From NCBI GenBank assembly GCA_026874595.1, contig CM049307.1, positions 63,392,370 through 63,456,369 on the forward strand: 64,000 nucleotides of DNA, read 5' to 3'. The notes under the pieces are model-generated. The model was not told where the DNA came from and did not search any database. It saw only the letters and a list, made by a program, of their open reading frames with translations. The DNA comes from Sipunculus nudus (Eukaryota; Annelida; Sipuncula; Golfingiida; Sipunculidae). The stretch's first letter is position 1. Every line of letters begins with the position of its first letter. The position numbers and the translations under genes are program-made. This document shows positions 13,490 through 28,400 of this stretch, in pieces.

Positions 13490-16400
13490 TCTATTTTATA
13501 TATTCTCAATTAAATAAGAAAAATCTCATACTTTTCAAGACTTTGAATTATTGTTAATCATTATACTCCTTTGTATAACCAAGTCTGAAATCAATATTTT
13601 GAACATCACTTGAGAAACATACATAAATGTGTTTAACCTGAATAAATACAAAATGTAGTTTTACTGAGAGTTTAGAGTATTGTTAAGAGTATCAGAAATT
13701 ATATCTGTACTATTTACTTTATGATTTCACTGTAGCCCATGACACATCTTAAGCTGACCAGAGCAACAAATATTTAAAATATTTGATAAAATATGGCCAA
13801 TAAGTAAATAAATCTCATAAGTGACCTACACATTTCAGTACCATGCTCTGAAAGTTGTCAAAGCATAGTTGTCAAAATGAACTAGGCTTATAAGAAAATT
13901 TAGTCAACAAAAATAAATGCAAAGTTTACCAGGCCAAATTCAAAGCTGTGTGAAATACATAACAGGAATAATTTTCACGAAGATTATAATTTGGTTACCT
14001 ATTGTTCCCACAGGAAATGACTTGTCTGCTTTAATAATGACAGGCTGATCATCATCGTAGCTTTCTTGAAATGCTCCAGGGGTCACCACCACTGACTTAG
14101 TGACCAGCCACACAAACTCCTTGCCAGTTAAACCAAGGTTTTTAGCAACAGCAAAAATCTGACTTGCCTCATGCCTACAATCACAGTTCATGTCAAAACA
14201 CTGATTATGAGAAAAAGGTGTTATGGTACATATCAAGGTTGGAGCTGAATCTGACCTCTGTAGGTTTTGTATGGTTCATGGAAAGACAGCAATTACATAA
14301 CAATTTGGTCAATTTATAGGCTCTTATATACTAAAATCACATGTCCACTGATTTCAATATCCATCCAAACACTGCTTGATTTCTTTGAAAGAAAACCTAG
14401 CTGGTCATGCTTTAGTTACTATCAATAACCAGTAACAAAAAAAGTCTCTTCTATCAATAAATTATTACTGACAGAGAATCATTGACCATTCAGTGTCTGA
14501 ATGACAGTTATCAGCTCACAGGGAAGCAGGTACCATTGAATGTATGTCCTGTAAACCAAACTGGAATCACTTTTACTGTTTAAAGAATGTGATCTTTAGC
14601 ATCTGTTTTGGTTATGACTGGTTATACTTACGTGGAGGCATGGAACAAAATGACCCTGGTTTCAGTATTCTTCACTTCTTGCATCTTTGCATGGATTGTA
14701 GCAGAGTCCAAGGATAAAATCTGTACTTCAGCAAGGATTTCATATCTGAAACCAAATAAATCATTCACTTACTAATATTCTCTTGTTGTATGATCCCATC
14801 TGACCTCAAAGTGAAAATGAAACTGCCTTGAAATACAATCCCTTAATGTTATGATGTTCCTGCCCTGAATTATATGTACACAAAAATCACCACCCCTCAT
14901 CCTCATCATGCTGTATGCTGACTGACATATGTATATAGCAGCTATGCCAGGGCACATAGCAAAGTGTGATGTTATTATGCTCTCACTCCTGACTGATATG
15001 TCATATGTTGCAAACTAATTTGAATTATAATAAAATGCTGTGCTACTTCTTGTGATGATTTTAACAGCTTAAAGAATAATTTTGAGAGAAATTTTGTTAG
15101 AAAACCCAGGTTGATAGGTCTTTTGTAGACTTACAGGTGGCATGTACATGGTCTTACATCACTCTTAAACCAGCCAGAGACAGGACTCAGCTGCTTGTAT
15201 AAACCCAGTGGACCTGTAGAACCCACATGCTTGCGCCATCAATGGAATGTCCTCATAGATTGAAATACATGGCCGACCTTGAAGACAATCACATTGTAAC
15301 TGATGGCCAATTAAACCACCGTGTCCCACATCCAGCCAACAAGTGTTCTGTGACCTTGCTATATTGCCTTGTCCAGCATTGAAACAAATACAATGACAAG
15401 TATGAAAACCTGTCAGTCTATGGCAATTTTCCGTTTTCAGTGTTCATGAAGTTAAATTTGTTGATTTATTTTCACAATTTGAAATAACATTTCTACTTTT
15501 CCTTACTGCTATCTCAAAGTTTTTTAGGATGAAAAATCCCTACACTAGATGAAACCAACAGTGGATATTTATTCTAACCACACAGATGGTCAAAGAGAAA
15601 GCAGTAACATATTAAAAACATCCAATACCGGTACCTGAAAGTCACCCTCTTATAAAACTGTAATACATGGAATTTATCCATTCTTATCAATTCTTCATTG
15701 AATGTTACTGATATCCTCTGTTTTTATTATGTTTACACTTAATTTGAAATAAATAAATTTTATTTAAATCATTTTCAAAATAGCTTAAATATGCATTTGT
15801 AATTTATAAAATATAACTAGAATACGGGTAGTCGACCAGCAACCACGTGTATCTGCCAAAACTAGAGTGGGACAGGTGAAGTGAGGAATGGATTGAGTGG
15901 CAAGGGGAAATAGAGAGAGGTGTGTTGCATATTAGCATGGATGTCTGCAGCTGAAATGTGCATGTAGGTGGTGCCACCTGCCACAAAATCCAGAAAGTTT
16001 ATATCCAAGTTGTATACAACTGCAAAATTTTTAGGCAGATAAGTCAAACCACTGCCGAGATATGAGTGATTTTATCCCATGGCAGACAAACAGACGGATG
16101 CTGTGCAAAAATGGTTGCAGGTGGTATCAACTATACACATGCAAAATTTTAGGAGTATACGTCAAACCAGTCCTGAGATATAAGCCTGGATGTCTGCAGC
16201 CTGAACGTGAAAGAAGTTGGCGCCACCTGCCACAAAATCAAGAAAGCTATCCAAGATGTATATACATGCAAAATTTTAGGCAGATAAGTCAAACCACAGC
16301 TGAGATATGAGTTATTTTATCCCAAGGCAGACGAATAGATATATGCTGTGCAAAAATGGTTGCAGGTGGCGCCACCATGTTTTATGTATTTTATAAAGCT

Positions 16401-19400
16401 ATCCAAGGGCTACATTTGTGCAAAATTTTTTTCCTGATTGAAGATATGTGGCCTGGGTAAATGTGTCAAAACAGACGCACAGATGGATGCTCTGGAGAGA
16501 TGAAAGGTCAGAGGTCAACGCGAAATTTTGGGACCAGTTCACGTGTGACCCGATAATTTTGTAAAGTTTCTGAAAATCTGTCCAGTGGTCTCAGAGTTCT
16601 ATTCCTATTTCTGATTGATCGGCCATTCTTAATAAAGAAACAACTGTGATATCTTCACATTTATAGAAATAAACAACAATTTTGACTGTATATTCATATG
16701 TAACATCACGATGGTTCACCAAATTACCCTTGTCCTTGGGCTGTTGCTTTGACCAAAACAGGTCATACAAGGTCATGACCTCAGAGCTCCATCTCCCAGC
16801 AGATACATGAACAAAAATAGAACTCGCAATGTCTGTCCGCTTTAGAGGGTCGTAATATGTACAGGATACGTAGGCAGGACGGGGATGTTTGTCCATTGTC
16901 TTGGATAGTGAGTTGTCCGCTTTACTGAGTTTACGTTAAACATAATATAGAGGCAAATTTTAAGGGACTGAGATTTAGTGTCCACATTAGTGAGTTGTCT
17001 GCCTTACTGAGTTGTCCGCAAGTAGGAGTTTCACTGTAATGGGTTTCCCTTGGCTCATGTTAAACCTCTCCACAAAGTTTTGTTAACATGTGACCCAGGG
17101 GTCATGATGCTCAGCTGACTAGGAAAACATTTACAAACCGAATTTTATCAATGCAAAATTTTGTAGGTGGTAACCATATTCAACTTAAGCATAGCTCAGA
17201 GCATATTGGTAACAGAGACCTTATTTCAGGTTTCCAAGATTTTTCATGGACCTCCCTTGATGTCAAGTTTGAAGATTCTAGGTGTAATGGTTACAATTTG
17301 AGCCCTGTTAACAGACAACCACATCTTTCAGGGTCTAAAGAAAATGCGTAAAAATTTGAAAAAATCCAGGTGGTGCCACCAGTCAGCAGGAACTGTTGAA
17401 ACAGTCTATGATCAATATGCATGCAAAGAATCATGGTGATAAATGCAATAGTTGCTCATATACTGGAGCTTTGTTTCATAATTTAAATTATTCTTTGGGG
17501 GGGGGGGGGGGTTCTTCTGAGCCCCATAACTCAGAGGATATGAGTAACAGAGACCTAATTTCAGATTTCCATGAAGGTTTTTCATGGACCCCCCCCCCCC
17601 CTCCCCTGATGTCAAGTAAGAAGGTTCTAGGTCCAATTTTAACCATTTGTGCCCTGTTAACAGACAACCATATCTTTGAAGGTTTCAAAAATAGAGAAAA
17701 ATTTTTTAAAAATTAAAAAAATCCAGGTGGTGCCACCAGTCTGTAGGAACTGATAAAACACTCCATATTCAATATGCATGCAAAAATCATGGTGTTCAAT
17801 GCATTAGTTGTTCAGATACCGTTTTCCCCCATAGATAATCCGCACCCGTAGATAATCCGCACCCCTATTCAGAGCTACAATTTCTGAGGAAAAACCTGTA
17901 TATCTGTGCATAATACGCAGCTAGATTATGACGAAATCCTGAATGCTGCAAATTGTTTTTGTGGTGGTCATCGAATATCCGCTCTCTTCGTGGGTGTGAC
18001 TTCGTCAGTCAACACAAGTCTCTAAGCAGAAGATCATTATACTTCTATTAGCAAATTGTCTATTCTCCTCCAATTGTTAAGTGTAAAAAGGGGGATTGTG
18101 CCTGGACCGCTGTTAACCAGGTATTGCAACACTTGTATTAAGCGTCACCAATGCAAGGCCGTTCGTGTCCAAGAAAAGGGGTCGTACGAATGTGTTTTAA
18201 TAAAATACCATCCCCATTCTAACAAAAAAAAACCAGCAATGATACTTCTTAGTTACAGAATGTATACAAAAACACAGGTCTCCTTTGATGTTAATCTAAG
18301 GGAAGCTTTCCGTCATGTCGGGTAACAAACTGTGACAAGCGTGTTATAAGGAGAACTACTCGCACGGTACCCTAGTTAGCCAATTAATGTTAATCACAGA
18401 ACAAACAGTCTTCATTAACTCAACACACGCATAAATATGGGTAACCATCACTTGTTCTCCATTCAGTCGCTTATGGTCATCATGCCACGCAGATCATCGT
18501 ATACGACAGCGTTTAAGTTACAAGTTGTTCAGTATGCTGAACAGAATGGGAATCGCAGTGCTGCTCGCCATTTCGGTATCGACGAGAGCAATGTTCGACT
18601 GTGGAAAAGATTGAAAGGACAATTTGAAAAAATGCCGAAATCAAAGAGGGCCAACAGGAGTCGTCAAGTTTTCTATCCTGAGGTGGACAAGGTGCTGGAA
18701 TGGATCAGTGAATGTCGTGCTCCGGGCAATGCAGTGAGCACAGTGCAAGTTCGACTGAAAGCCAGCCTGGTTGCAAAGATTTCAAGGCTTCCTCAAATTG
18801 GTGTTATCGCTTCATGGCCCGGAATGATCTTTCAATTAGAAGAAAAACCCACATAAGTCAAAAGCTCCCAGCTGATTACGAGGAGAAACTGACAGCTTTT
18901 CAGGCCCACATAATCAAACGCCGCAAAGTACTGGACCCACCACTGTCACTCATTGGTAACGCTGACCAGACGCCGCTAACATTTGATCTACCTGCCAATA
19001 CAACTGTGAAAAAGAAGGGAGCGATCACAGTATCAATCCGTACGACTGGTAATGAAAAAAACAGGTTCACAGTCATGCTGGCCTGCATGGCAGATGGCAC
19101 TAAATTACCCCCGTACGTGGTTTTCAAACGGAAAACCATGCCCAAAGGTGTAAAATTCCCGAGCAGTGTACACGTGCGTGTACAGTCTAAAGGCTGGATG
19201 GACGATACCCTGATGAAAGATTGGATTGATAGCGTGTGGGGGAATTGCGCGGGCGGCCTCACAAAGAAAGAGAATAGCCTATTAGTGTTAGATGCTTTCA
19301 GATGCCACCGCAACCCGGCCGTACTGCAACATCGTAAGCAAGTACACAAGACGGAGGTGGCGATAATCCCTGGAGGGATGACGTCGATACTACAGCCGCT

Positions 19401-22400
19401 GGACGTAGGTGTCAACAGGCCCATGAAGACGCTACTGAAATCTAAATGGGGCGAGTGGATGCAGCACGGGGCCAAGACATTTACAAAGGGAGGTCGTATG
19501 CGCGCCCCAGACCTGGTGACCGTCGTACAGTGGATCAAGTACCTGTGGGGCGAGCTTGATAAGAATATCATCATTAGATCCTTCAAGCGCTGTTGCATTT
19601 CGAACGCCCTTGACGGCACAGAAGATGATATCCTATGGAGTAATAAAGACGAGGAAGAGACTGAAGAAAGCTCGGATGATGAAAACGACACGGATGACCT
19701 GTATTTTGCGGATGAAGAGGTGATGTCATCAGAACAAATCATGCAGTTGTTCTTACAGTCCGACGACGAAGAGTTTGAAGGTTTTGAGAGACAATAAATG
19801 AACTGTATTGATTTGGTACTCTTTGGTGACTTAATAATATATGGAACCACATGCATGTATTGATCATCTGAATATGCATGTATTGATGATAAATGAACTA
19901 TATTGATTTGCTACTCTTTGGTGACTTAATACTTTATGCAACCACATGCATATATATTGATCATTAACTATTCATATCTTTAGTATAATATCATATGCAA
20001 TCATACGCGTTGTGTAAAACATGTCAAATAAGATGGCTTTTTTTCTGAGTAAAATGTTCTATAAGTTTTCATGTGTGAAAAAAAAGATTGTTAGAAATAC
20101 ACACGTTTATTATGTTTTTAAATCAAATTTTCTGTGATGTTTTATATCCACAACGGGGTTTCATTTTAAGCATATATATATGTATATATATATTTAACTA
20201 ACTATAATAAAATACCCTAGGTTTGTAATAAATTTATAACACATCTCCGGGATATCATTAATTTACACAGCTGTTCAAACTGTCCATGCTTGCACAATAG
20301 GGTAATTAATTATTAATTATTAATTAACTTAGGTAACCACCAGGCAATCATTCCTCCCTTGGCTCAAGTTGTTTAAATAGTAATTAGTGTATCACGGAAC
20401 ATTTCCCACGGACAAGGACTGACAGGTGCAGGTATATCAGGTAGAAACGATCCCCTTTTGTGATTTAACACATGTAAAAATATACCGCAGCGCCATCTGC
20501 CAACAGACATTGACATCAAAGGAGGTCAGCCAAGCAATATACCATCATGCATATTTCACAACGGCGATCTTGTTGCAAACCATACTTAAGATATATTTTA
20601 AGTATCTGAAATGAAAAAAAGTGAATCAAATCAATAATTATGTTGTTTTAATGCAAAATTTGTACAAGTAAAGTGAGTATACACTTTGTTTACATAAAAT
20701 CCTTTATTATCGCTCATCATCGGCTCACCGTACGATGTTCAACCCGACTGAAAAAAAGTTTGGAAATTATGTCTCCATGTATAATACGCACCAGGGTTTT
20801 TTATTTCGATTCTAAGATGAAAAAATGCGGATTATCTATGGGGGAAAACGGTACTGGAGCTTTTGTATTCATTTTTCAATCATTCTGGGGTACTTCTGAG
20901 CCCCATAGCTTGGGGGATATGGGCAACAGAGACCTAATTTCAGGTCTCTCATGAGACTTTTCATGGATCTCCATAGATATAAGGTTAGAAGATTGCAAGT
21001 CCAGAGGTTACGATCTGTGCCTGGTTAATGGACAGATGGACAGACAGACAGACAGATGACAGACAAAGAGTGATCGCTATAGCTCATATGATTTTCAGTC
21101 AGCTGAGCTAAAAAATGATTTTCTAGTTATTACATAATCCTGTTACTAGTCAAACACACACAGGTGAAATCATTACCTGCTTGGCAGAGTTAAAAAATCT
21201 CTATTTATGCTAATAGGACCACACAACTCATCAAAGTATCGAATCCCCAAGGTGGTAGCTGAACTGGAAATATATTTGTTTTGTTTTTTTACAGGGACTT
21301 TCACACAGGCCTACCATAGCTAAATATTATTTTCATACTTCAAACAGAAAAATAAATGGGGACATTATATCAAAGGTAAGTAATACTGGAAGTGAATGAG
21401 CTAGAGATATATTTATGGAAACATGCATTTACCCTAGAAAAAAACCTTGCTACTGTCATGAAAATCATTGTCTGGCATTATGTTTAGTTCAAAAAGTTTC
21501 ATGGTATATGTTTTTCTTGAATTGGTTGGTAATTACTCATCAATCAGCGTACTATTTCATGCACAAGATTCATCACCATTTAAAACCACATAGTCCTAAA
21601 TGACACAGATCAAATACTGGTGAGAGATGAGGGACAAATCGAAGGACAGATAGAGTTTACACATCTGGGAGGATACACAGGAACCTCTGCTCCTCTGACA
21701 TCCAATCGTCATGGTCTATTGTTAAGCTGGCTGAGCAAATAGAAAGTCTGTAATGATCTGTCATGTCTGGAGGAAGGCTTATTTGCCATGCATTTCCAAA
21801 GTACTTAGTGGCCCACTTGTAAGTTCTAATGAGATGGATCAAGTCAGTGCTTTGGTGCCTGATCCATCCCACAGTATATGCTATATGGCATCAGACTGTT
21901 GGTCAGTGCTTGATCCTTCAATCAACAGCACCCAGAATGAATATCATGAGATACAAAACTGCCTGTAGAGATATGGGCCCCACACAGCTATATATGCCTC
22001 CATCGCAATAAGAATTTATTCATAACCATATCAGTACATATTACTCTAACATCTAGCAGTAATGAATATTTACCTCTGCCATGCTTTAACATGCTTTATG
22101 CAGTATTTACACCATGGTATCAATTCATGAGTGACCACTGTTTTGAAAATGAACGTTTCTTCCAAGCCCATTTCAGCTTCACCAATAAATTAACCCAGGG
22201 ACATTTTTAAATCCTTCTTTTCTTTCATCTTAGAGTTTGAAAGTATCGGTAAAATTATCAATATGCAGAATATGTTAAACCAAGAACCTATGTCTGACAT
22301 TTTCTCTTCCAATTAAACCCTTGAGATGTTTTTTATGCATGCTTAACTATTTAGAATACATTTTGTGAACAGAATATCTTTGACAAAAAAAGGCATACCA

Positions 22401-25400
22401 GGCATCATGACGCTTGGCTGTATATATCCAACATGTATTACTCCAGACAGAGATACAAATCATTGTATCATCATCACACCTAAGTATGCTTTTGAACTCA
22501 GAAAGGTCAGGTAGATGACTGATGTGTAATTTTTAGGATCTCTCAGTAGAACTAAAATCCTGCCATCCTATAGATGAATAAAGGAGACCCTTCTTTAAGC
22601 CAAAAAAGTAGAAACTGCTGAATATCATTACTTGTGCTCACATCTATACACAGTTAAAGGACAAATGATAAAAGAAGTTTAATAAACTATTTGTTTCACA
22701 ATCAAGGAATAGAGAAGTTTTTCATTCTTTAATTGTTCTATAAGAAATGAATGACGACTCTTTCTTTCCAAATAATAATCATTTGAAAGTGACATCTTCA
22801 CATAAATCACAGTAAAATAATATTAAAGAAGACAATAAAATTAATTGGCAAATTCTCTCTGCGAGTTAATGGTCATCAGGGCAGCCAAATATTACGAACA
22901 TTCAGGTAAATGAGCGCTGGTGTGTTAAGATAATTTCTAAATTAAGGTGAATAATTAAGTTTTCAGGAATTAAATCTTGGGCACAGAACGGGGGGCTAAT
23001 ATGCAGGCCAGCAGAACTTAACAAAGCTCTGGAGGCCTGAAAGTGACAATAATTCAGTGTGCGGGGAAGCATGGAAATAAACCTGATTACAGTGCAGGTT
23101 CTATAGAAATCATCATTTCAATATGTGGCAAATATGGGGATTCAAAAACCCCAGATCGACTTTAAGTGGTGTGAGTGTGACATAAATCACAATGGCTCCA
23201 ATGAAAAGCTACCTAAAGCCAGCTAATTGCTAATTTCAAACTTTGATTAGGAATGGATGGATGATTCTTTTCTTCTCAGGTCATAGGTCATAATGACATC
23301 ATCCCTTCCATCATTAACAGACCTTTCATTCACCAAAAGTAAAATCAAGTACAGCCTTATGAAGAGAGTTTTATTATTAAGTTCATCAGTCTGTCACTTT
23401 TTTTCCTTCTGAGCCTTTAAAACTGGTCTTGTAATCTACATTTCCTTTTCTTCAGAGATTTAGGCCTAATAAAATAAAAGGTATGGTTCTCAGGCCACCG
23501 CCCGCATCAGTTTTAACCACCCATAAAAACAAATTTTATTTTGATTTTCATCATTTAAGAAGATAAAAGAATACAATTTTGATAAGATTTCCTTAGTTAT
23601 GTAGTGCTTTTACCTGTTTAGCCATAAAATTCTGATATTTTCATCTTTTTCCCAGATCATATGAAATTTTTATTCAAACATACAAAAAAAGGTAAAAATT
23701 TAAATTGCACCCAGCCGCACTGATTTCTGAAAAAAGTGCCCGAGAACCATACCTTTTTTATGCCTTACCACTACAATTTATCTGCTTCAAGTTTCGGGTA
23801 CATGCACCTTTTTATGACTTTTATAATTAATCAGTTTATATAATGTAGTATTAACATATTATCTTTTTAATCATGATATTTACTAATATGCATATGTCAA
23901 ATTTGTAATCAAAACTGACATATTTTTATTCTGATAACAATCCTAGACAATTAAAACTTAAAGAAAACTATAAAAAAACTCATTAATTTATAAATGCTGT
24001 GTTAAGCCTTTTCGCATATGAGACATCTATGCACCAAGAGCTTAAAAGCGTTAAAGTTGAATTCTTCATATATGGCTTATTGCTACAGCTTTATATAGTA
24101 GTATAATCAAAATAATAAAATGCAGCATTTTATATTTAAATCTTTGTTATAAAAATTTCTTATGGTAACATTTATGTACGTCATATGTACAAACAGGTAT
24201 TATACATGATTCAAAGAGACACATATAGATTCAATATGTGGATGATAAAATGTACTGGTGTGTCGTTGAATATGATTACACTCAGAAAGAATTAGGATTT
24301 CATTAATCAAGTGATATAGACTCACATGAGTACTAATCATTTAGCTACAAAGTCCCTGTGAGAGACGTTAATTTACCACTGGGGCTTTGCCCTGGCCAGT
24401 TTCTCAAGATAAATATCGACAATCAATATACCAACGTCCATAAACCAACCAGGGGCGAAGCTCTGGTAATAGATCAGAACTGTTAGGATACACACTCAAA
24501 AGCTCTCCTCTTTGTAAAACTTGAAGATTTATATTCAATCAAGCAATCATAAAAACTCACAGATGTCATTCAACTTGCTACAGGTATGAAGCTCTGTCTA
24601 AACAGCTACTTTTCATTACATTCTTTGCAGTCAGAACAGGGCAGTGTTGTGTTTTTAAACCCAAATCAATATTAGTAATAATAACCATGCCTGGAGTAAT
24701 TGATTAAATGTATATATCATGCTTGTACATTCTGGCTAGCTGGCTTATAATTAAAGATAAATCACTGCAGAGTTTAAAAAGGCTGGCAGCTTTATGATAC
24801 CTCATCAGGCAATACAAAGTTTCAGATATGTAGCCTGGAACATGCCTCATCAATTTATGTATGTTGGATCCTGTCCCTGGGAATCCCATAAAGTTAAGAA
24901 AATTCCCAGCTGCAGAATACACATTTGTGAGGCTGTAGATCTGATGATGATAACTGTGTGATGCAGTCAAAAGCTGCAGCTTCACAAATGCAAGTCCTAA
25001 ATTTGAGAATTTTTTTAACTTTCCATGTTTGATGTTTTCATGTTACTCTTTACTATGCTAAATTCAGTGAATAATAATTTCCTTGACTTAGCTGCCTTTA
25101 ATATAACACGGTAATCTTATTTAAAGTTCTTAAAGGCTTGTAAATTTCTGTTTCATGGAAAATATGGAGGGAATCACATAATTGACACTTTAAAGCAAAG
25201 AATACTTTGAAATGAAAATTAGAGAATCCTTACTATTTCCAGGTGAAAATTCCATAATATCATTAAATTTTGCAGGAGATGTGTCAGCTTATATTTAATA
25301 GCTGTCAAAGTAACTAAAACATGCCAAGCTAAAAGTGCCTAGCTGAGCCTACTGGATTGAAAGATGACCTAGCCAGATAACTCTGTATATTAAACTCACA

Positions 25401-28400
25401 ATATCTTTATTAACTTATTGAGGTATGAATTATTATCTCAGCTGGCCAAAATACATTTTTTTCATAGCTCTCACATACATCAGGTTGTGCTGATTACAGC
25501 ATGGCCTGACACCACAATAAATGAGCTTTACATGATAACACTATGCCATTATATCTCATTATATATGCCCTTTCATGTTGAGTGGTAGCTGCTGACCCTC
25601 ATATTATATTATACCTAGGACTAGAATGATATTTGGACAATTAATGCCTCTGACAAGAATCAATATGATTTCTGATGGCTTTGACAATAATAAATGATAA
25701 CCCCATACAATAATCAATATGATTACTTATGGCTCTGAAAATCGATACCATTACAGATGGCTCTAACCAGAATAAATCTGGATTAATCTTCCAAAAACAA
25801 AGTGACGCTTTTATAAAAGAGTGATTTGGCAGACCTGCATTCATCATTATCAGTAAATGATTTAGTAGATATACTGCTATAAGATTACACCGTGCATGGC
25901 TAACCATGGCCTACCATGGTAGGTGAAAATGTGATTGAGAGGTGTTTTAATCAGATACCAAGGAGTTTCATGTTCTCCCTGTGCAATACTGTGCATTATA
26001 TTAGGGTAAAAATGAACAGACAGAAAATATCATTTGCACTGAATGAAGCAAATCAAAATACACAGATACAGCACCACCTACAGCTGTCACCTACAGGAAA
26101 TCATCATAATACCAAATATAACCAATACAAATAGAAATGCACCAGACATATCTGAAATAAAGAAAAAATCTTCCTCCATCAAGATTTTTTTCTGCAGTTT
26201 TCAATATGGCTTGCACTGCCACCCTGATGTAGTACATATGCTCTCTAATTATCAAAGGGGCACGAGTGCTACTAGTTTTGGAAGTACATTGTAACTGACA
26301 GTGGACAGGAGAAGTCGTATCATCAAGTTCACATGGTAAAAAAAATTCAAGTTTGATGACAGCACAAACTCCAGGTCTCCCATACCATCCATCAAACCCT
26401 ATCAGCAAGTTGGGAGTTCTAGCAACAACTGTAGTGGTTGGTCAGACAGATGGAAGGACAAAGTAAATAGACTTGATATGTTTTGCTCAGTTTAAATGTG
26501 ACTGCAGGACACATTTACATATGGTCACACAAACCTTTTGTCTGCATTGGAGAGGTTTTCTGCCATGTCTGCCAGGGATGATATGAACTCCTCTCTGCCG
26601 ATGGTGTTTCCGGTGAGCACAACAAATGTCCTGAAGTTGTATCCTTCCAGGAACGTGAGCATGACCTTACATTGGTGCTGCATTGTGGGAGATGCTAATA
26701 TCACATTGGCATTACCACCTGATGAAGTCTGCAAGAAGAAAAAACCAGGTCTGTGATACACAGTATGGCCGCAGTGATGTACCTGTATTACACCTACCTT
26801 CCTATGCCTACATCTACTTAAATAAAAATTGCTTCCTTTTTTTTTATGTAAATAGTATTACTGTATAAATGATGAATGAGTTATGTGTTCTTTTCCAATG
26901 GACTGTAAGATGATGGTCTCAGTTAAATCAAGCTTCATGTTTGAAAAGAACTTGATCACTATTTTTATTAATATAATATGGTTTATGTCTTTAGCTCTGA
27001 GAAACTGTCACAGTGAATTGCTTATAAGACCTAATCAACTAAAACCTCTCTGGATTCTGACGTGGTATGTTAAGCAACATGCTCTATCTTTTAATGACTG
27101 GTTTAACATGGATTTAATATTTAATATGGAGGTCAGCTGAGACAAAATCAGTGTAAAATGTCCCTTGAATATATTTAGCATCATTAAAATTCATTTACCT
27201 TTATAATTTCTTAATGATTATGGTGAACTGTTAAAATGAAAAATAAAGTAATATCAAATCCATAAAATTTGGCTGCATACACAAAGAGTGACTGTCAGAC
27301 ATTATCGTCCTAAAGTAACAACAGAAATTTTATCACCTCAAAAGCAAACTAGGATTAATTTCAGATGTGATTTTTACCTTTAACCTTTTTACATAAAGAA
27401 GACAGTGTTCTTCCTTAAATGATGGGCCACACATATGCAAAGATAAATCCAATAATGGCTGGTTTAAATACCAGATGTCTATGATAATTAAGAATAAGAT
27501 CAAGGTCAAGGTCACAGGTTTTCAAACTGCTATGAGATTTTAAGTGGTGAAAAAAATTGTGTATCAAATTTGAAGGACATAAAAAAATACTTCTTCAGTT
27601 ATTGCATCACAAAAATGCTAAAGAGTATGGTTTGGCTGATTTGACGTTCTAGATAAAGACAAAGGTCATGCATGAGTTTTTCAAAGTCCTGAGAGAACTT
27701 AATTATAACATTTTGTCTATAAAATTTTAGTACAAAATTTGCAGTACTTCAAAAGTTATCGGGTTCACAAAGTTACAGGGGTAAATTAACTAGAAAACTG
27801 ACAGGTCAGGAAGGGCCCCGCAAAAGATGCAGTCATTATAAACTGAAGTACTGAGAATTTGGTGTACTTTGGTAGCATTGGCTGATAAAGTGATATTTGA
27901 AAATTAAAGAACCTGTACAGAACAGCTGACATGTATAAACTGGAAGAAAAGATATGGTAAAGTGAAAATGTTTAAAGCTATCAAAATAATCATCAGTGAT
28001 ATAAAAGAACTGCATGCATTTTTAGTTTCTATATTTGTGTATTACCTGTGCCAATTATTCTTGGTTGAAGTCTTGGCTGGGCTGTGTCAAATATTTTTCC
28101 AGTATTTGTATGTTGAATTGGCCTTATTATATGTGAGGCTTGAGTCTGTACATGAACCTTGTAGTATTAGAGAAAGTCAGCTGCTGGTTTGTAGTGATAA
28201 AATGGTCATTCTCTTGAACTGAGATTCAGCTGATCTTTGGCTTGGGTGTACAGATTCGCTGTGTTGTGTAGAAAGGCTACATATGAATACAATGTAAATT
28301 TGTTGATGGTCACTATAATAGGTCCAAATTCCTTGAGATGTTGGAAGTGGAGATAGATTTGTCCAAACATGGTCTAAATGAGAGCCACTGTGGTGCATTG

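Larger units (their letters stand above)
17086..21110 (+). mobile_element. Family B element interrupted by a pogo transposon (B2)
   Basis: The left end is acatgtgacccaggggtcat with gctcagctgac; the right end is cagtcagctgagctaaaaaa. Cores with ggtggtgccacc occur near 17371 and 17726. The left and right parts join cleanly when the 3.0-kb transposon is removed, matching intact B cores elsewhere. Confidence 0.8.

Noticed and set aside
16591-16896. A 101-codon minus-strand open frame
   Set aside because: It sits in a Tigger-like fragment, but I see no transposase motif and cannot support a gene.
18900-19856. A 318-codon minus-strand open frame
   Set aside because: It lies antisense to the pogo transposase, is serine-rich and low-complexity, and has no domain.
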